Below are positions 38,401 to 48,540 of a stretch of DNA of 64,000 nucleotides, piece after piece. The notes under the pieces are model-generated. The model searched no databases and was not told the origin of the DNA. It saw only the letters and a program-made list of their open reading frames with translations. Numbering within the stretch: the stretch's first letter is position 1; each line of letters starts with the position of its first letter. The DNA lies in contig SSNP01000298.1 in assembly GCA_006937955.1 (NCBI GenBank), forward strand, positions 279,367 to 343,366, written 5' to 3'. The stretch comes from Pachypanchax playfairii (Eukaryota > Chordata > Actinopteri > Cyprinodontiformes > Aplocheilidae). The translations under genes were made by a program, and so were the position numbers.

Positions 38401-41050
38401 GAGTGGACACCCCACTGTTCAGGACAATGGACACTTTTCATCCACCCAAAAGATAAAATCAGAGAACGGACAGCGATCCCAGACAGCGTCAATGCTCCTG
38501 CAGGAGCTGGATGCTAGCTGGAAGCAGCGCCTGCTTGACTCGGTGCGTGGCACAGAAGTCAGCGGCACATTGGATGCAGAGGACACAAACCAGGAGGACC
38601 CTGAGCTGACGCCACCAACCATCACATGTGCCACTGACCTGCTGCGCTACCTGGTGGACTCAGGGACAAATTGTCATTTGACTTTCAACAGTTTCAGCAT
38701 GATGCCAGTTTCTCCCTGTTAAAACAATATAAACGTTGGTCATTAGTATCTTCCTAATAAACAAAAAAAAATGTACACGTATCCATGCGCTAGTTCATAA
38801 AATAAGCTGATGTACTGAGGAACTAGCCGTGACTGGATGACAGGACACCCCACCATAACGGACAAAATGTCTGGTTCTGCCAGTGTCCACTATCGCAAGG
38901 TTTCACTGTGTCTGCCTTTGATGATTTGTCTTTATCCAATCAGAGTAAATCAAGTTCTTGTAAATCCAGTCAGGAGTAAAACACACACACATCGTTACCA
39001 CCAAGAAATTGTCTGTAGTCCTAAAACAGATTCAATAGATGCTTTTATGTACATTCACCAGCAGCCATGTTTCTTATACTTTACCTGTCAATCATACCTG
39101 AACACCCGCCCTAAAACACAATGCTAACACATGATTGGTCTGAACCACCAGTGGAGTCGAGTCAGACAGTTTAGTTGGAGCAGAACAAGATGGATTTTCT
39201 TCTCCCTGCTCTTTGTCTGTAGGTGTTAGAGTACAAGTCAGACTTGAAGCAGTTCTGGAAGCGTTCTCATGGTCATGTGATCAACAGCCTGTCCAGCTGT
39301 CCTCTCTTCCATCACATCTTCAGAACGCTGGATAAAGCCGGCCGTCCTCGCAGGTGAGTAATCTCTTAACCAGTCGATCGCCGGTACAAATTTGATGATT
39401 GATCAGTAATTGATTGCTTTACTTTCAGGTCCACTGAGATAGCTCCAGAACCAGCCTCTGTCCTTGTGGGACATGCTGAGACGCTCCTCCCTCTCCTCTC
39501 ACTGCTGGGACTGTACAAAGATCAGACTCCGCCGACTGCTAGCAACTACCACTCACAGCATGGTATGGAGCCCCGCCCTCATGAACATGCAATCAGAAAA
39601 ACGATCTGACCAATAATAAATATATATCTCCAAATACATATTAGCAAAATAAAACCCAATTCTAAAAAGATATTTGATCAAAAACCAGTCAGATATCATC
39701 ATTGCAATGTTGTGTCAAAATATAGTCTCTTAACATTTGCTAACTTGGTCTCTTATTTTTTAAATGTCTAAATAATTATGCTCCTGAACTTTTGAACATC
39801 AATGTGAGTAAACTTCAGAGCTGCGGTAGATCCACCAGGGCGCCCTCTAGTGGCAACTGTAAGGTGCCCTTTCATAAAACTTCTTTTAGTCATTCTACAC
39901 TGTGTGAGAGGTACAGAGTTTTGGAATTCACTGATGATTAACTTGAAAACAGTTACTAGTTTTCATACGTTTAAAAAACTAACCAAATCCTGGTTGTACC
40001 AACAGCCGTGTTGCACACACGTCTGATTGGTTGTATTCTACGCTTTTTATTGCTAGTGTTCATTTTCATTGTGTATGTATGTTTTTAAGCTTTTGGAAAA
40101 TAATATCACTTTACTATTTTATTGTAGTCATTTCTCCTTTCATGTACTAAAAGTCCATCTAAGGACAAATACTGCAAATACTGAGCTACTGCTACAATTA
40201 TTAGGATCCAAGCATGAAACTACTGTTATTCAGTCTATGTTGTTGTATCTGTCTCAAAAATACTCAACAATTTTTCAATGTTGAGATTTGAATTTAAACT
40301 TTTATTTTTGATTTAGATAATAAGAATTTTCTTATTGACTTTTCAGATTTTTTTTAAATCACACGTTAAAGATTGTGGTAACAAATTGATCCTATTGATC
40401 AAATCTGTGGAAACTGATAAAGATCTCCTTGATTTTTAAGTACAATATTTGTATACTTTGGGGGAAAAGTTGTGGCATCATAAATATTATCATAAAATAC
40501 AGAAAATCTCCCAAAACACTGAATATACAGGTGAAACCTCTACAATGAAACACTTGAGTTGTTTATGAAATAACAGAAATGGATTTAGAAATGATAAAAA
40601 TGTATGAAGCTTGTAAAAAGGATTTAAAAGTAATTTAAACTAGATTATCTGATGTGTGAAGCGTTTGGATCATGCAGATGATCAGGCTTTTATTGTGAAG
40701 GGCATTGGAGTTGATGATGTCATGAGGTTGTGAGGTCTTTCTGTATTGATGAGTGCCCCCTGCAGCTCGGAGCAGTAATGCTGCATCTCTGTGCAGGTAG
40801 GAGTTTCCGGACCAGCCGGATCGTCCCGTATGCTGCCAACCTGCTCTTTGTGCTCTACGACTGTCAGCGCGGCCCGAGGCTGCAACTTCTCATCAACGAG
40901 ACGCCACTGCGTTTCCCAGACCTGCAGGCTGAGGACGCCCCGCTCTACCGGGATGTCCGTGCTGCGTACCGCCACCTGCTGGACGACTGTGATTTCCACA
41001 GGGAGTGTGAGAGGAAGGCTGAGGGCCGAGGGCCCAACACTGAGCTCTGA
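26033..41050 (+). CDS. minpp1: Multiple inositol polyphosphate phosphatase 1
   Basis: MINPP1 is a histidine phosphatase of the ER lumen that removes phosphates from InsP6, InsP5 and related inositol polyphosphates. Seven coding exons splice in phase: 26033-26420, 26544-26768, 26811-27011, 38099-38196, 39223-39353, 39429-39562 and 40797-41050. They total 1,431 nt, or 476 residues, close to the 487 of human. A signal peptide (MFLVFRPIYGLLLAALSLVL) is followed by the catalytic AVIRHGSRYPT (RHGxRxP) in exon 1 and the HAE proton-donor motif in exon 6. The C-terminus is NTEL, where mammals end in SDEL. The start at 26033 is preferred over the upstream ATG at 26003 because it begins the signal peptide. 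Exons 1-3 are repeated at 33253-34231. Confidence 0.93.
26544..26768 (+). CDS. minpp1: minpp1 exon 2 (copy 1)
   Basis: 225 nt from acceptor cttcctcag to donor gtaaac. Encodes GQLVMKGRDDLRHLAGRLAA and SSKHRCISSVEAFQDGLQQH; the SSKHRC word is conserved in MINPP1. The donor was chosen because exon 3 then reads on in frame (GSHSPTEYTHEVDDEL). Confidence 0.88.
26811..27011 (+). CDS. minpp1: minpp1 exon 3 (copy 1)
   Basis: 201 nt encoding TEYTHEVDDELMRFFERC and ENNRTALLEVEKFKYGEEME. The donor CCAG|gtcaga is itself the first element of the repeat that fills intron 3. Confidence 0.9.
27011..27076 (+). repeat. Left flank direct repeat of the 19-bp array
   Basis: ggtcagactgtagacatgtg and cagaactttcacactggtct recur at 37891-37958 on the far side of the array, about 90% alike. 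Confidence 0.85.
27077..33126 (+). repeat. 19-bp minisatellite in minpp1 intron 3, first contig
   Basis: About 6 kb of 19-bp units such as gtccctacaggtcacatct and gtccctacaggttagagcc, often alternating as 38-bp dimers, with atccaaacagg and gtcctta variants. Every unit contains acag|gt. Stop-free frames within it are not genes. It ends at an N. Confidence 0.95.
33127..33127. other. Single N: assembly join
   Basis: It separates the 19-bp array from a fresh start of minpp1 upstream sequence. The right-hand sequence begins exactly at base 25908 of the left-hand copy. Confidence 0.88.
33253..33640 (+). CDS. minpp1: minpp1 exon 1 (copy 2)
   Basis: Same as 26033-26420. This copy is on the contig that carries exons 4-7, so it is the one to use when building the transcript. 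Confidence 0.88.
33764..33988 (+). CDS. minpp1: minpp1 exon 2 (copy 2)
   Basis: Same as 26544-26768. Confidence 0.86.
34031..34231 (+). CDS. minpp1: minpp1 exon 3 (copy 2)
   Basis: Same as 26811-27011, including the repeat-like donor. Confidence 0.88.
34297..37890 (+). repeat. 19-bp minisatellite in minpp1 intron 3, second contig
   Basis: About 3.6 kb of the same units as 27077-33126, but in a different order from the very first unit. It probably represents another allele, or the same array partly collapsed or expanded. Confidence 0.95.
37891..37958 (+). repeat. Right flank direct repeat of the 19-bp array
   Basis: Second copy of the 27011-27076 sequence, closing the array. Normal intron sequence follows. 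Confidence 0.85.
38099..38196 (+). CDS. minpp1: minpp1 exon 4
   Basis: 98 nt encoding DLVEAAFFLCSYELSIKSV and HSPWCFLFDESDAK; the SPWC word is conserved in the family. Acceptor cttgtag, donor gtagaa; exits in phase 0. Confidence 0.93.
38314..38908 (+). mobile_element. Tigger/pogo-like DNA transposon remnant
   Basis: 595 bp with terminal inverted repeats (CAGTGAAACC at the left, its complement at the right) and further complementary words nearby (gtggacaccc / agtgtccac). An internal frame at 38492-38722 encodes LLQELDASWKQRLLDSVRGT and ITCATDLLRYLVDSG, plausibly the tail of a transposase. The TA duplication expected for this class is not clear. It lies in minpp1 intron 4. Confidence 0.55.
38920..39205 (+). 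repeat. Interspersed repeat ending 18 bp before minpp1 exon 5
   Basis: Shares aaatccagtcaggagtaaaa, caccagcagccatgtt, caatgctaacacatgattgg and acaagatggattttc with 46665-46880. Unclassified. Confidence 0.6.
39223..39353 (+). CDS. minpp1: minpp1 exon 5
   Basis: 131 nt encoding VLEYKSDLKQFWKRSHGHVI and CPLFHHIFRTLDKAGRP. Acceptor ttgtctgtag, donor gtgagt. Confidence 0.93.
39429..39562 (+). CDS. minpp1: minpp1 exon 6 (HAE motif)
   Basis: 134 nt encoding ASVLVGHAETLLPLLSLLGL; HAE is the second catalytic motif of the MINPP1 histidine phosphatases. Acceptor ctttcag, donor gtatgg. Confidence 0.94.
39563..40796 (+). other. minpp1 intron 6
   Basis: AT-rich. No known repeat or gene recognised; short frames look random. 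Confidence 0.55.
40797..41050 (+). CDS. minpp1: minpp1 exon 7 (C-terminus)
   Basis: 254 nt including the stop, encoding RIVPYAANLLFVLYDCQ to the end, GRGPNTEL. The NTEL end sits where an xDEL-type ER-retention signal is expected. Confidence 0.93.
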
Positions 41051-42410
41051 CCCCATCACCTCACCCATCCTTTGTCACCATGGCCTTAATCCACATGTTG
41101 ATCAAGCCCCGCCCCCTACAATGTTGATGTTTAGAGTTTGCCTCAGTCACACACTCAAAACGATGTTGATAAAATGTTTCAGAGCCAAGGACCTGTTCCA
41201 CCTGAAGAAACAACTCCAACAAGACCCACCACCAAAAACTGGTTCATCCAGAGGACATACCAGAAACCGAGATGCGTCCTTTCTACAGTTCAGCTGCAAG
41301 TCTTCACATCTTTTTATAGGATACACCAAAAACATCTACATAAACACAAGGTACAGAAGAAGAGAGCCACGTCCCTAAGTCCAGACTCTACAGTCCACCT
41401 GCATCTAAAGGTCAGAAGACACTCTAGGAGGACAGTACTATTGTGTCTTTGGACAGTTTGAGAAGTAAAAGAACGTACGATGCAGCTCTGAGTTAAATCC
41501 CCAACAGTTTCATAACACTTCATATGTGATGTATCAAAGAAAAGCAGCTGATGTAACCAAACCATGTCACATGCAGACCAGTTTTAACAAAAACCCTCAG
41601 GAGGAAGGATGGCGGTGGATCTGTATGCCACCTCGCTCATCTTTAAGGATGGAAACTTTGCTTTTCTTTAGAACTGATAAACCTTCTCGGTTGAGAAAAG
41701 AAAAGAAAAAACATCAGTACCCTGTTTCTAACCTAGTGGGATTACGCTGACTCAGATTACTGAGAATCTTCACCAGCATCCTGACACCGTCTCAGTTTCA
41801 TCACATGTTTCTGGAGTTTAAAAGAAAGTAGAATTTAATAAGATCCTAAGGACATATTAAGTTGGGGGATGTAACATGAAATTTGGTCATGAAATCTAAA
41901 TCAATAGAAATTTTGAAAGAAATAATTTGATTTATATTCTAGTTATTTAAAAGAACTAGAATTGATAGAAACATGAAAATGGAGAGACAATCCAAAAATA
42001 AATGACTAAACCAAAACACGGAGGAATCATGTTTGCTTGGTGTCATGTGGATAAAAACCCAAAATACACCAGCAGGAACCAAAAATACAGCTTTGACCTC
42101 AGACCACTGGTGGACCAGGTGCCTCTGCCCCGCCCACCAAGGTCACATGGGAGAGAGAAATTTACATTTCTGTAAATTTAAACCTTAACAATGGTCTAAA
42201 TATCATGAGGAAATTTGCAATTACTTTGTATTTTTCATTTCCTGTTTGATTCCAGCAGACTGAGTGGAAAAAGTTGAAGGAATAGATTTAAAGAAATATT
42301 TATTAATTATTTATCTGATTCTTTCAGGGAAGAACGTTTTATGTTGATTTTCTGATGATTACATTTTTATTTCTTATCAATTCTTCAGAAATAAAGTCCA
42401 TTATTGTGAA
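41051..42410 (+). other. Probable minpp1 3' UTR and flank
   Basis: No coding family recognised. AATAAA words occur at about 41997 and 42391. The second (agaaataaagtccattattg) is a reasonable poly(A) site, but neither can be proven by eye. Confidence 0.35.
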
Positions 42411-43189
42411 AATGTATCACCACTACATCCTGTTTGGGGTTTGGATTTTGTGTATTTGGGTTGAAATATATATATTTTTCTATTTCTTGGTGCCAAATGT
42501 TTCAAAATAAAAGCTTCAATAAAGCAGTTTTTTCCATAGTTCCAAACAAATAAAAGCTGTTCTGTTCCATCTTATTATTTAAAGGAAACATATCATGTTT
42601 TTAAATTCTTCCTTTTTACATCTAAATAATATAGTTGTGGTTTATATCTAGAGGAACTGCAGTTATTAGATTAGATCCTCTTCTACTCCAGTACAGAAGT
42701 GTCTGAACAGGGTTTGCAGAACACCTGGTTTAGGTGCAATCCTGTTTAAATGTGTTGGACATGCTACATACACCCCCCCTCCCCCTCCCCCTCCATTCCA
42801 CCCCATTCAGTCATTTTGGTAGTTTGATAGCAATCCGGCAATCTAGCTATAGCTCTGAGATCTGCAAGCTGCAAACGGCTTTTTTTCTGATGAACTGGCC
42901 AAATATTTTATTAATAATTGGTTGATTTTTCTGTAAAGTGCCATGAAATTACTTTATTATGAACTGGACCTTTATAAATAAAGAAACTTGACATAGAATC
43001 CTGTGCATAAGATCCAAATTATTTAAAACTCTCCATCCTCCATTAAAACATGCAAAATTTGTAATAAAAATATGTTTAAAAGCTAAGGGTTGCTACATGG
43101 TGTAACGTTGAGGAGTTGCTTTGGCCACTGAAGAAAGCCCAATTGCCACTGTAGACGGGTGGCATACCGTTTCTGCAGCAATTATTGAC
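42411..43189. other. Intergenic, nothing recognised
   Basis: AT-rich with a C-rich run at 42773-42800. No gene or named repeat. Confidence 0.45.
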
Positions 43190-43345
43190 ATATAAAATAT
43201 ATAAAAAATATTTTAAAATTCCCTTCTCGCCACTGGGCGGTGTTTTTTCCCGTTCCAAGCTCGGGTCCTCTACCAGAGGCCTAGGAGCCTGAGGGTCCTG
43301 AGCAGTATTTTAGCTGTTCCAAGTACTTTTCTGGATGACCAGAAT
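43190..43345 (-). mobile_element. RLE-type LINE 3' end fragment
   Basis: Reverse complement of the 3' UTR at 23575-23660 (shared word gaacgggaaaaaacaccacc), then agaggcctaggagcctgagg and cttagctgttcc-like sequence typical of the same element. Confidence 0.6.
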
Positions 43346-43349
43346 ATCC

Positions 43350-43600
43350 AGCTGACTGGATAGCTCAACTGGTTAAGACACGTGGGAGACCTGGGTTTGA
43401 TTCCCGCCTAGGAAAAAAAAAAAAAAGACCTAAAATCCACCATCCAGTGTGGGTCCTTGGGCAAGGCCCTTCATGCTACTGCCTACCTCATACCATGATG
43501 AGAGATAATAAAACAAATGAGAAACAAGTTCTGTGTCAGGTGCTGGGAACCAGGGCACCTTGATGTAAAATGGGCTACTGGAACAACAACAACCAGATGG
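43350..43600 (+). mobile_element. tRNA-derived SINE
   Basis: The head has an A box (tagctcaactgg) and a B box (gggtttgattccc) at tRNA-like spacing. It is followed by an A-run, a body with gggtccttgggcaaggccct and an acaacaacaac tail. It will not fold as a normal tRNA gene, so I call it a SINE and not a tRNA. Confidence 0.65.
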
Positions 43601-43639
43601 AAATGGATATGTATGTGTATATATATGCTAGATGCCAAC

Positions 43640-43850
43640 GGAGGAGAACGTCTGAAAACGGTGGCCATCTTGCTACAGTCAACTGTCTCACTCATCACAC
43701 AGTGTTTATACTGCATGTAGTTTTTAAATAACTATAACCTGCTCAAATTCACACTGATTTTCAGATGATTTGGGTTTTTATAGACTTCAGAGATGTAGTT
43801 CTGACACTGAATAAACATATAGCATTAATATTACCAATATTTATTACCAA
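43640..43850 (+). repeat. Inverted repeat partner 1
   Basis: Contains ggccatcttgctacagtcaa, ttatactgcatgtagttttt and cagatgatttgggtttttat. The same words occur in reverse at 47310-47500, about 3.5 kb away. Unclassified interspersed repeat. Confidence 0.75.
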
Positions 43851-43884
43851 AGCTTCTAGATCAGAATTATAACCATGAAAAATG

Positions 43885-45080
43885 AAAAAAAAAAAAGAAA
43901 AATACTTTATTTTATCCCAGAAGGGAAATTCAACTGGAGATACAGAGAACAGCTTGGCCTTCACTCTCCAGGCAGCCAAGGGTCACAGTGTGCCCGGCGC
44001 ACGTCGATCAGACCAGCCAAGATCACACAGGAGAATACATACAAATACATACATACATATACATAAGCACGCATCAGCCTGTGTGTTAGGAAAAGAATAA
44101 ACCAGAAAAGAACACATGAGGGGAGATAGGTAAAAAAAATTCCTCTCACGCAGCACCCACTGGGTGGCGCTGTTTGAGATTGAAAAAAAGCCTTAGCGGG
44201 GGACAATAAACGAGACATGTCAAGAACTTTTGTAGGGATGTGAAGTGCGATCAGTGTGTGTATGCATGCAGAGAAGAGTCAAGGACACCATCTCTGGGCC
44301 AGAACCGATTGTTATGTCTGTCCTCAGTCTGTTGGCGTCCAGTGGACAGGGGAAGGGAGGGGCTGTGGTCCTCCGTACTCGCTGCTCCAGGAGACTTCAG
44401 TGCATTGGCCTTGAGGCCAGCCGAAACAAAGATAAGAGTAATTAGATCGAAGCCGAAGAATTTCAGCAGCTCCTGTTGTCCATATGGTACACTTTTGTGG
44501 AGAATCCCAAACAGCCAAGTAAAACCAAATTACATGAAACAGCCAATCAATCACTCCTCCACATAGAACCGAACCTGCAGCTTCTCCAAGATGACACCCA
44601 TTCTTCCAGTGAGATCCAACACATCAGTCTGTGATCCAGACCCCCAAGCTTTCTAGTCTGAGTGCAGCCAGATCAGGTTGCATACTTTCCTTATTTTCCA
44701 AATTTGTCAATACGTCAGGTGACTGCCAGTTCCAATCAGCAGGTTCCCACGTCAGGAATCCAAATAAATACGTCCTCCACCGACACAGCGAGGGTCGAGT
44801 CCGAGCATGGTGGCTCCCCCTTCTCAAGCCTCAATTGTAGTAAAAAAAGTTTTCCAATGTGTAAGTGACCACGATACCAGATCCATATAAATTTCCAGTT
44901 CGTAGCAGCCAGTACAGAAGACACAGAGACATGCAGACATGAGACAGAAGCAGGAAAGGGGGGGAGGGTTGAAGAAGATAAGGGAGAAGCTGCGAAATGC
45001 GACTGTCCTCGACAAGAGCAAGACAAGGAGGACTCAAGGAGGACAACCATGGACTCATATGAAAAATACATAGGTGCAAT
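43885..45080 (-). mobile_element. Putative LINE 3' end fragment
   Basis: On the minus strand the region ends gaatttcccttctgggataa then aataaagt, a usual LINE terminus followed by a T-run on the plus strand (poly-A on minus). Upstream minus-strand frames are short and broken, with no RT motif. The extent is an estimate. Confidence 0.4.
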
Positions 45081-45494
45081 AACAGGTATATAATAAATAT
45101 TTAGGTTTCTAAAACTCAGTGTACCAATATGGGAACATTACTATGTTTATGTGTTTAGTTTGCACATGATAGTTCCAATATATTAAAACATATTTATATT
45201 TTTACATCATCACGTCATAATAAATGATAATAAATCATTTTCTTCATTGTCTGAAACATCTTGGACAGGAAAGTGACATTTATTTGCAGGTAAAAGGTAA
45301 AAGATTTCATTTTACAATCATACAATAAGATATACATTGTTGAATATAAATATATAAATGTTGAATAAGTGGAACATTTATGTTTTTCCTCTAATTAATA
45401 CTCACACATTGACTAGATCAGTAACACAATCTCTCTTTTGCTGCTGCTTTTTTAAATCTGCTCATTTTTTGCTCATACAGTCATTAAAAGATCC

Positions 45495-45750
45495 AGTTCT
45501 ACTGGGAAGCAGTAGGGGGCGTTAACCTTTAGTCCACTGGTTGCCATGGTGAATCATGTTATCTATGTTCCACTGATGAGGGCTTCTTATATCCTCATGC
45601 ATGAGTATAACTCAGGTTAACTTTGACTCAGAGTTGATTGAACTAATGTTTAACAGCTGTTCTGAAACTGAAAACTCTGAGTTTGATAACCTTGAGTTCA
45701 GGTTTTGATTTAGAGTTTGTTAAACCTGCTTTCTGAAATACACCCCTGGT
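45495..45750 (+). mobile_element. Harbinger-like repeat fragment 1
   Basis: Ends aaacctgctttctgaaatac then acccctg, the same terminal word as 46310-46552 (aaacctgctttgtgaaatac). Internal actcagagttg words are shared. Class is a guess from the GGGGTGTATTTC-type terminus. Confidence 0.45.
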
Positions 45751-46251
45751 CTGCACATACATAAACACATTTATCTACCTGAAATCTGGAAGGATTTTCA
45801 AATGGTTTGATGCTGTAGAAACATTTTAACGTGACTATAAATCTGGATGTATGAACAGGTTAAAACTGCAGCTTTTCTTTTTAAAAAACAACTTAATCGT
45901 GCAGCATGTTTGTGGATAACAGCTACTATAACGCGAGTTATACAGTTATATTATTTACAATCAGTTTACTTTGTTAAAAACATCCTGTGTTATGATGAAG
46001 GACATTTCAGGCTTTATTGATCAGTGAAGATGTCAGACTTTGTGTACTCAGCCTTCATAGACCCATTTTAATATGCATTTAGTCATATTACATTGTTCTA
46101 ATTCATAGTAACACACTGTATGTTACATTCACTAACGATAACAGTGGTGGAATGTTGGAAATTGTAATTTATTAGATTATTCTGTTACTGAAAATCCAAC
46201 CATGTTGTGTAACATCGTCACTTTAAACGGCTTCATTCCAAACGCTGCTGA

Positions 46252-46254
<3 letters not shown>

Positions 46255-46286
<32 letters not shown>
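46255..46286. repeat. (CT)n microsatellite
   Basis: About 15 CT units. Confidence 0.95.
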
Positions 46287-46289
<3 letters not shown>

Positions 46290-46309
46290 GAGATTTCTAC
46301 ATAATATCT

Positions 46310-46552
46310 GCGTTTCCACGTCAACAGGCTCATCGTCGTGTCTGTTACTGATGTCAGACAGCAGGAGAAACTCTGAGTTGTGTCAAACAAACCTGCTGGT
46401 GAGCAGGTTAGGTTCATGGAGTGTGTTGCCCTGGTAACCAACTCAGAGTTACACTGAACTCGCTTTGTGAAACCAAAAAACCAGAGTATCCTCATCTCAG
46501 GCTTAACTAACTCAAAGTTTTCCACTAAACCTGCTTTGTGAAATACACCTCA
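46310..46552 (+). mobile_element. Harbinger-like repeat fragment 2
   Basis: See 45495-45750; same orientation and same right end. Confidence 0.45.
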
Positions 46553-46664
46553 GATCATTGTGTGTATCCCCGTGTCGAGTATACACACAGACATCTGGAA
46601 CAGTCTATAAATGGGCGGGACATCTGATATAATATTTTAAGCTGATTGGAGGATGAGCCAGCAA

Positions 46665-46880
46665 GTGTCTGTCTATCATTTGTCTTTAACCAATCACAGT
46701 AAATCCAGTCAGGAGTAAAACACACACATCGTTAACACTAAATGTTTTCATAGAGGTTTGTTTGTCTGTCTGTTAGCAGGATAGCAGGATCCACCAGCAG
46801 CCATGTTTGTTTTACTTTACCTGTCCCAAAGTACAATGCTAACACATGATTGGTCCAAGTACAAGATGGATTTTCGTGGG
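46665..46880 (+). repeat. Second copy of the repeat found beside minpp1 exon 5
   Basis: Same ordered words as 38920-39205, with an extra gtttgtttgtctgtctg stretch. Confidence 0.6.
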
Positions 46881-47159
46881 TTTGGAAAACGCCAAATCTC
46901 ACAAGAATCCATCTTACAGTGTGAGGTTCCAGATCACTTACCTTCCATTCACTAAAACACAGTCTGCCAGAGAGCTTCACTGTGGTAAGATGGACTCCGA
47001 TGATGCCGTCTGAAACTCCCCCATGTGGCATCTAGACTCTATATATGTCTATGGCGGATTTTGCTGGTGGCCCTTTGTGTGGCCGACACCATGAACCTGC
47101 GTTGTCGGCCATTCCCATGTGAAGGAACCTTATAAGACACATCATCCACAACACCAGAT

Positions 47160-47205
47160 GACAACCCTTGAGGAAGGCTGCAGATGTAGCCGAAATATGT
47201 TGGAA
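47160..47205 (+). repeat. Hammerhead-like hairpin motif, degenerate
   Basis: cttgaggaaggctgcagatg followed by tagccgaaatatgt: GGCT/AGCC can pair as a stem between a CTGA-GA-like and a GAAA-like segment. Confidence 0.35.
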
Positions 47206-47309
47206 AGGTAACAAGGTAAAAACAAAAACCACCCTATAAATGATCTTAGCCAAAAGAAATGTGTTTAATTAGTTCAAAATACAGACAAAATGAACCACAT
47301 AAAACAGTT

Positions 47310-47500
47310 TGGTTATAATTATTGGTAATATTAATGCTATAGTGTCAGAACTACATCTCTGAAGTCTATAAAAACCCAAATCATCTGAAAATCAGTGGGA
47401 ATTTGAGCAGGTTATAGTTATTTAAAAACTACATGCAGTATAAACACTGTGTGATGAGTGAGACAGTTGACTGTAGCAAGATGGCCGCCATTTGAGGACG
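47310..47500 (-). repeat. Inverted repeat partner 2
   Basis: Reverse complement of most of 43640-43850, with divergence at the outer (right) end. Confidence 0.75.
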
Positions 47501-48198
47501 CTGGCCCCATTGGCCAACAGCGGGGACAAGGTATCTAGTGTTTATATACAAGTCTATGAGTGACCGTTTCGTCAGAACGGCAAGCCGTTTGCCGTTTTTG
47601 GATCTCAGCTGGAGAAACTTTTTATTCACCAATTTAAAAAAATATATGGGAGGAGTTTTCCATCCAGCCGTACACGTTCAAGCCAGAGTCTGACTCTGAG
47701 CAACAAGATCAACCTGATGAACCACGCCTTCAAACCCTTGTTGATACTGACAGAAGTTACAGAAGCCCTTTGAAGTTTTTGGCGCAAACAAAAACCCACT
47801 TTCGCTACAGATTCAGACTCATTACCATTAAAAATCAAACTTAACCACATGTAGAAGTAGTTCTGATGCTGTGAGACGGTGTAAAGAGTTGTGCAGGTTA
47901 AAAACTGCTGGCAGGCAGACGTCCCACTAGAACTTAAAGGAAACCCCCCCCCCCCCCAGATACAGTCTGAAATTCAAAAGATACATGAAAAATGGGTGTG
48001 GCTTGCGAACTAAGGGGGCGTGGCAGGCAGGGCAATTCGATCAGGTCTTTAACCAGAGTTGTATTTTCAGACACGCCGCTTTTTTCGGAGCATTGCCTTT
48101 TAGCTGCTTTCAAACAGCAAGGACACTCGGGGGGGGAGGAGCTGCAGCCAGGTGTACTTGGAACTACGCAGGCTGATTGCATCAGGTCTCACCTGCTC

Positions 48199-48532
48199 AT
48201 CACTCAGTCATTGTTCCCATGTTACTGACAAGAGCTCCAGATCTTCTCATCATTTGCCTTTTAGAGAGTGATCTGATCTCACCGCCGTCCACTCCAGCTT
48301 CTCCACTCTGCTCGCTCACCGTCACCGGTGGAGACTCCACCTGGCTCCTGAAGTAAGCTCACGCTGCTCGGCACGCTGCACCATCGCGCCGTGCAGAGTG
48401 AGTTTACTTCAGGATGATGAGCAGGATCAGTGGACGGTGGTGAGATCAGATCAGTCTCTGAACGAGGATCAAAGGGAAATGATCTGAGAAGATCTGGAGG
48501 TCTGGTCAGAACGTTGGAACATGACTGAGTGT
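48199..48532. mobile_element. ~330-bp near-palindrome (foldback element)
   Basis: Outer words cactcagtcattgttccc / gaacatgactgagtg, middle words ctccagatcttctcatca / gatctgagaagatctgg, inner words gatctgatctcaccgccgtc / gacggtggtgagatcagatc, and innermost cctgaagtaagctcac / gtgagtttacttcagg. The complementarity runs through nearly the whole length. No frame of interest. Confidence 0.8.
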
Positions 48533-48540
48533 TTTGGTCG

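Noticed and set aside
43350..43410. tRNA gene
   Set aside because: A and B boxes are present, but the surrounding stems and 3' end do not form a proper tRNA, and a SINE-like body with a tail follows.
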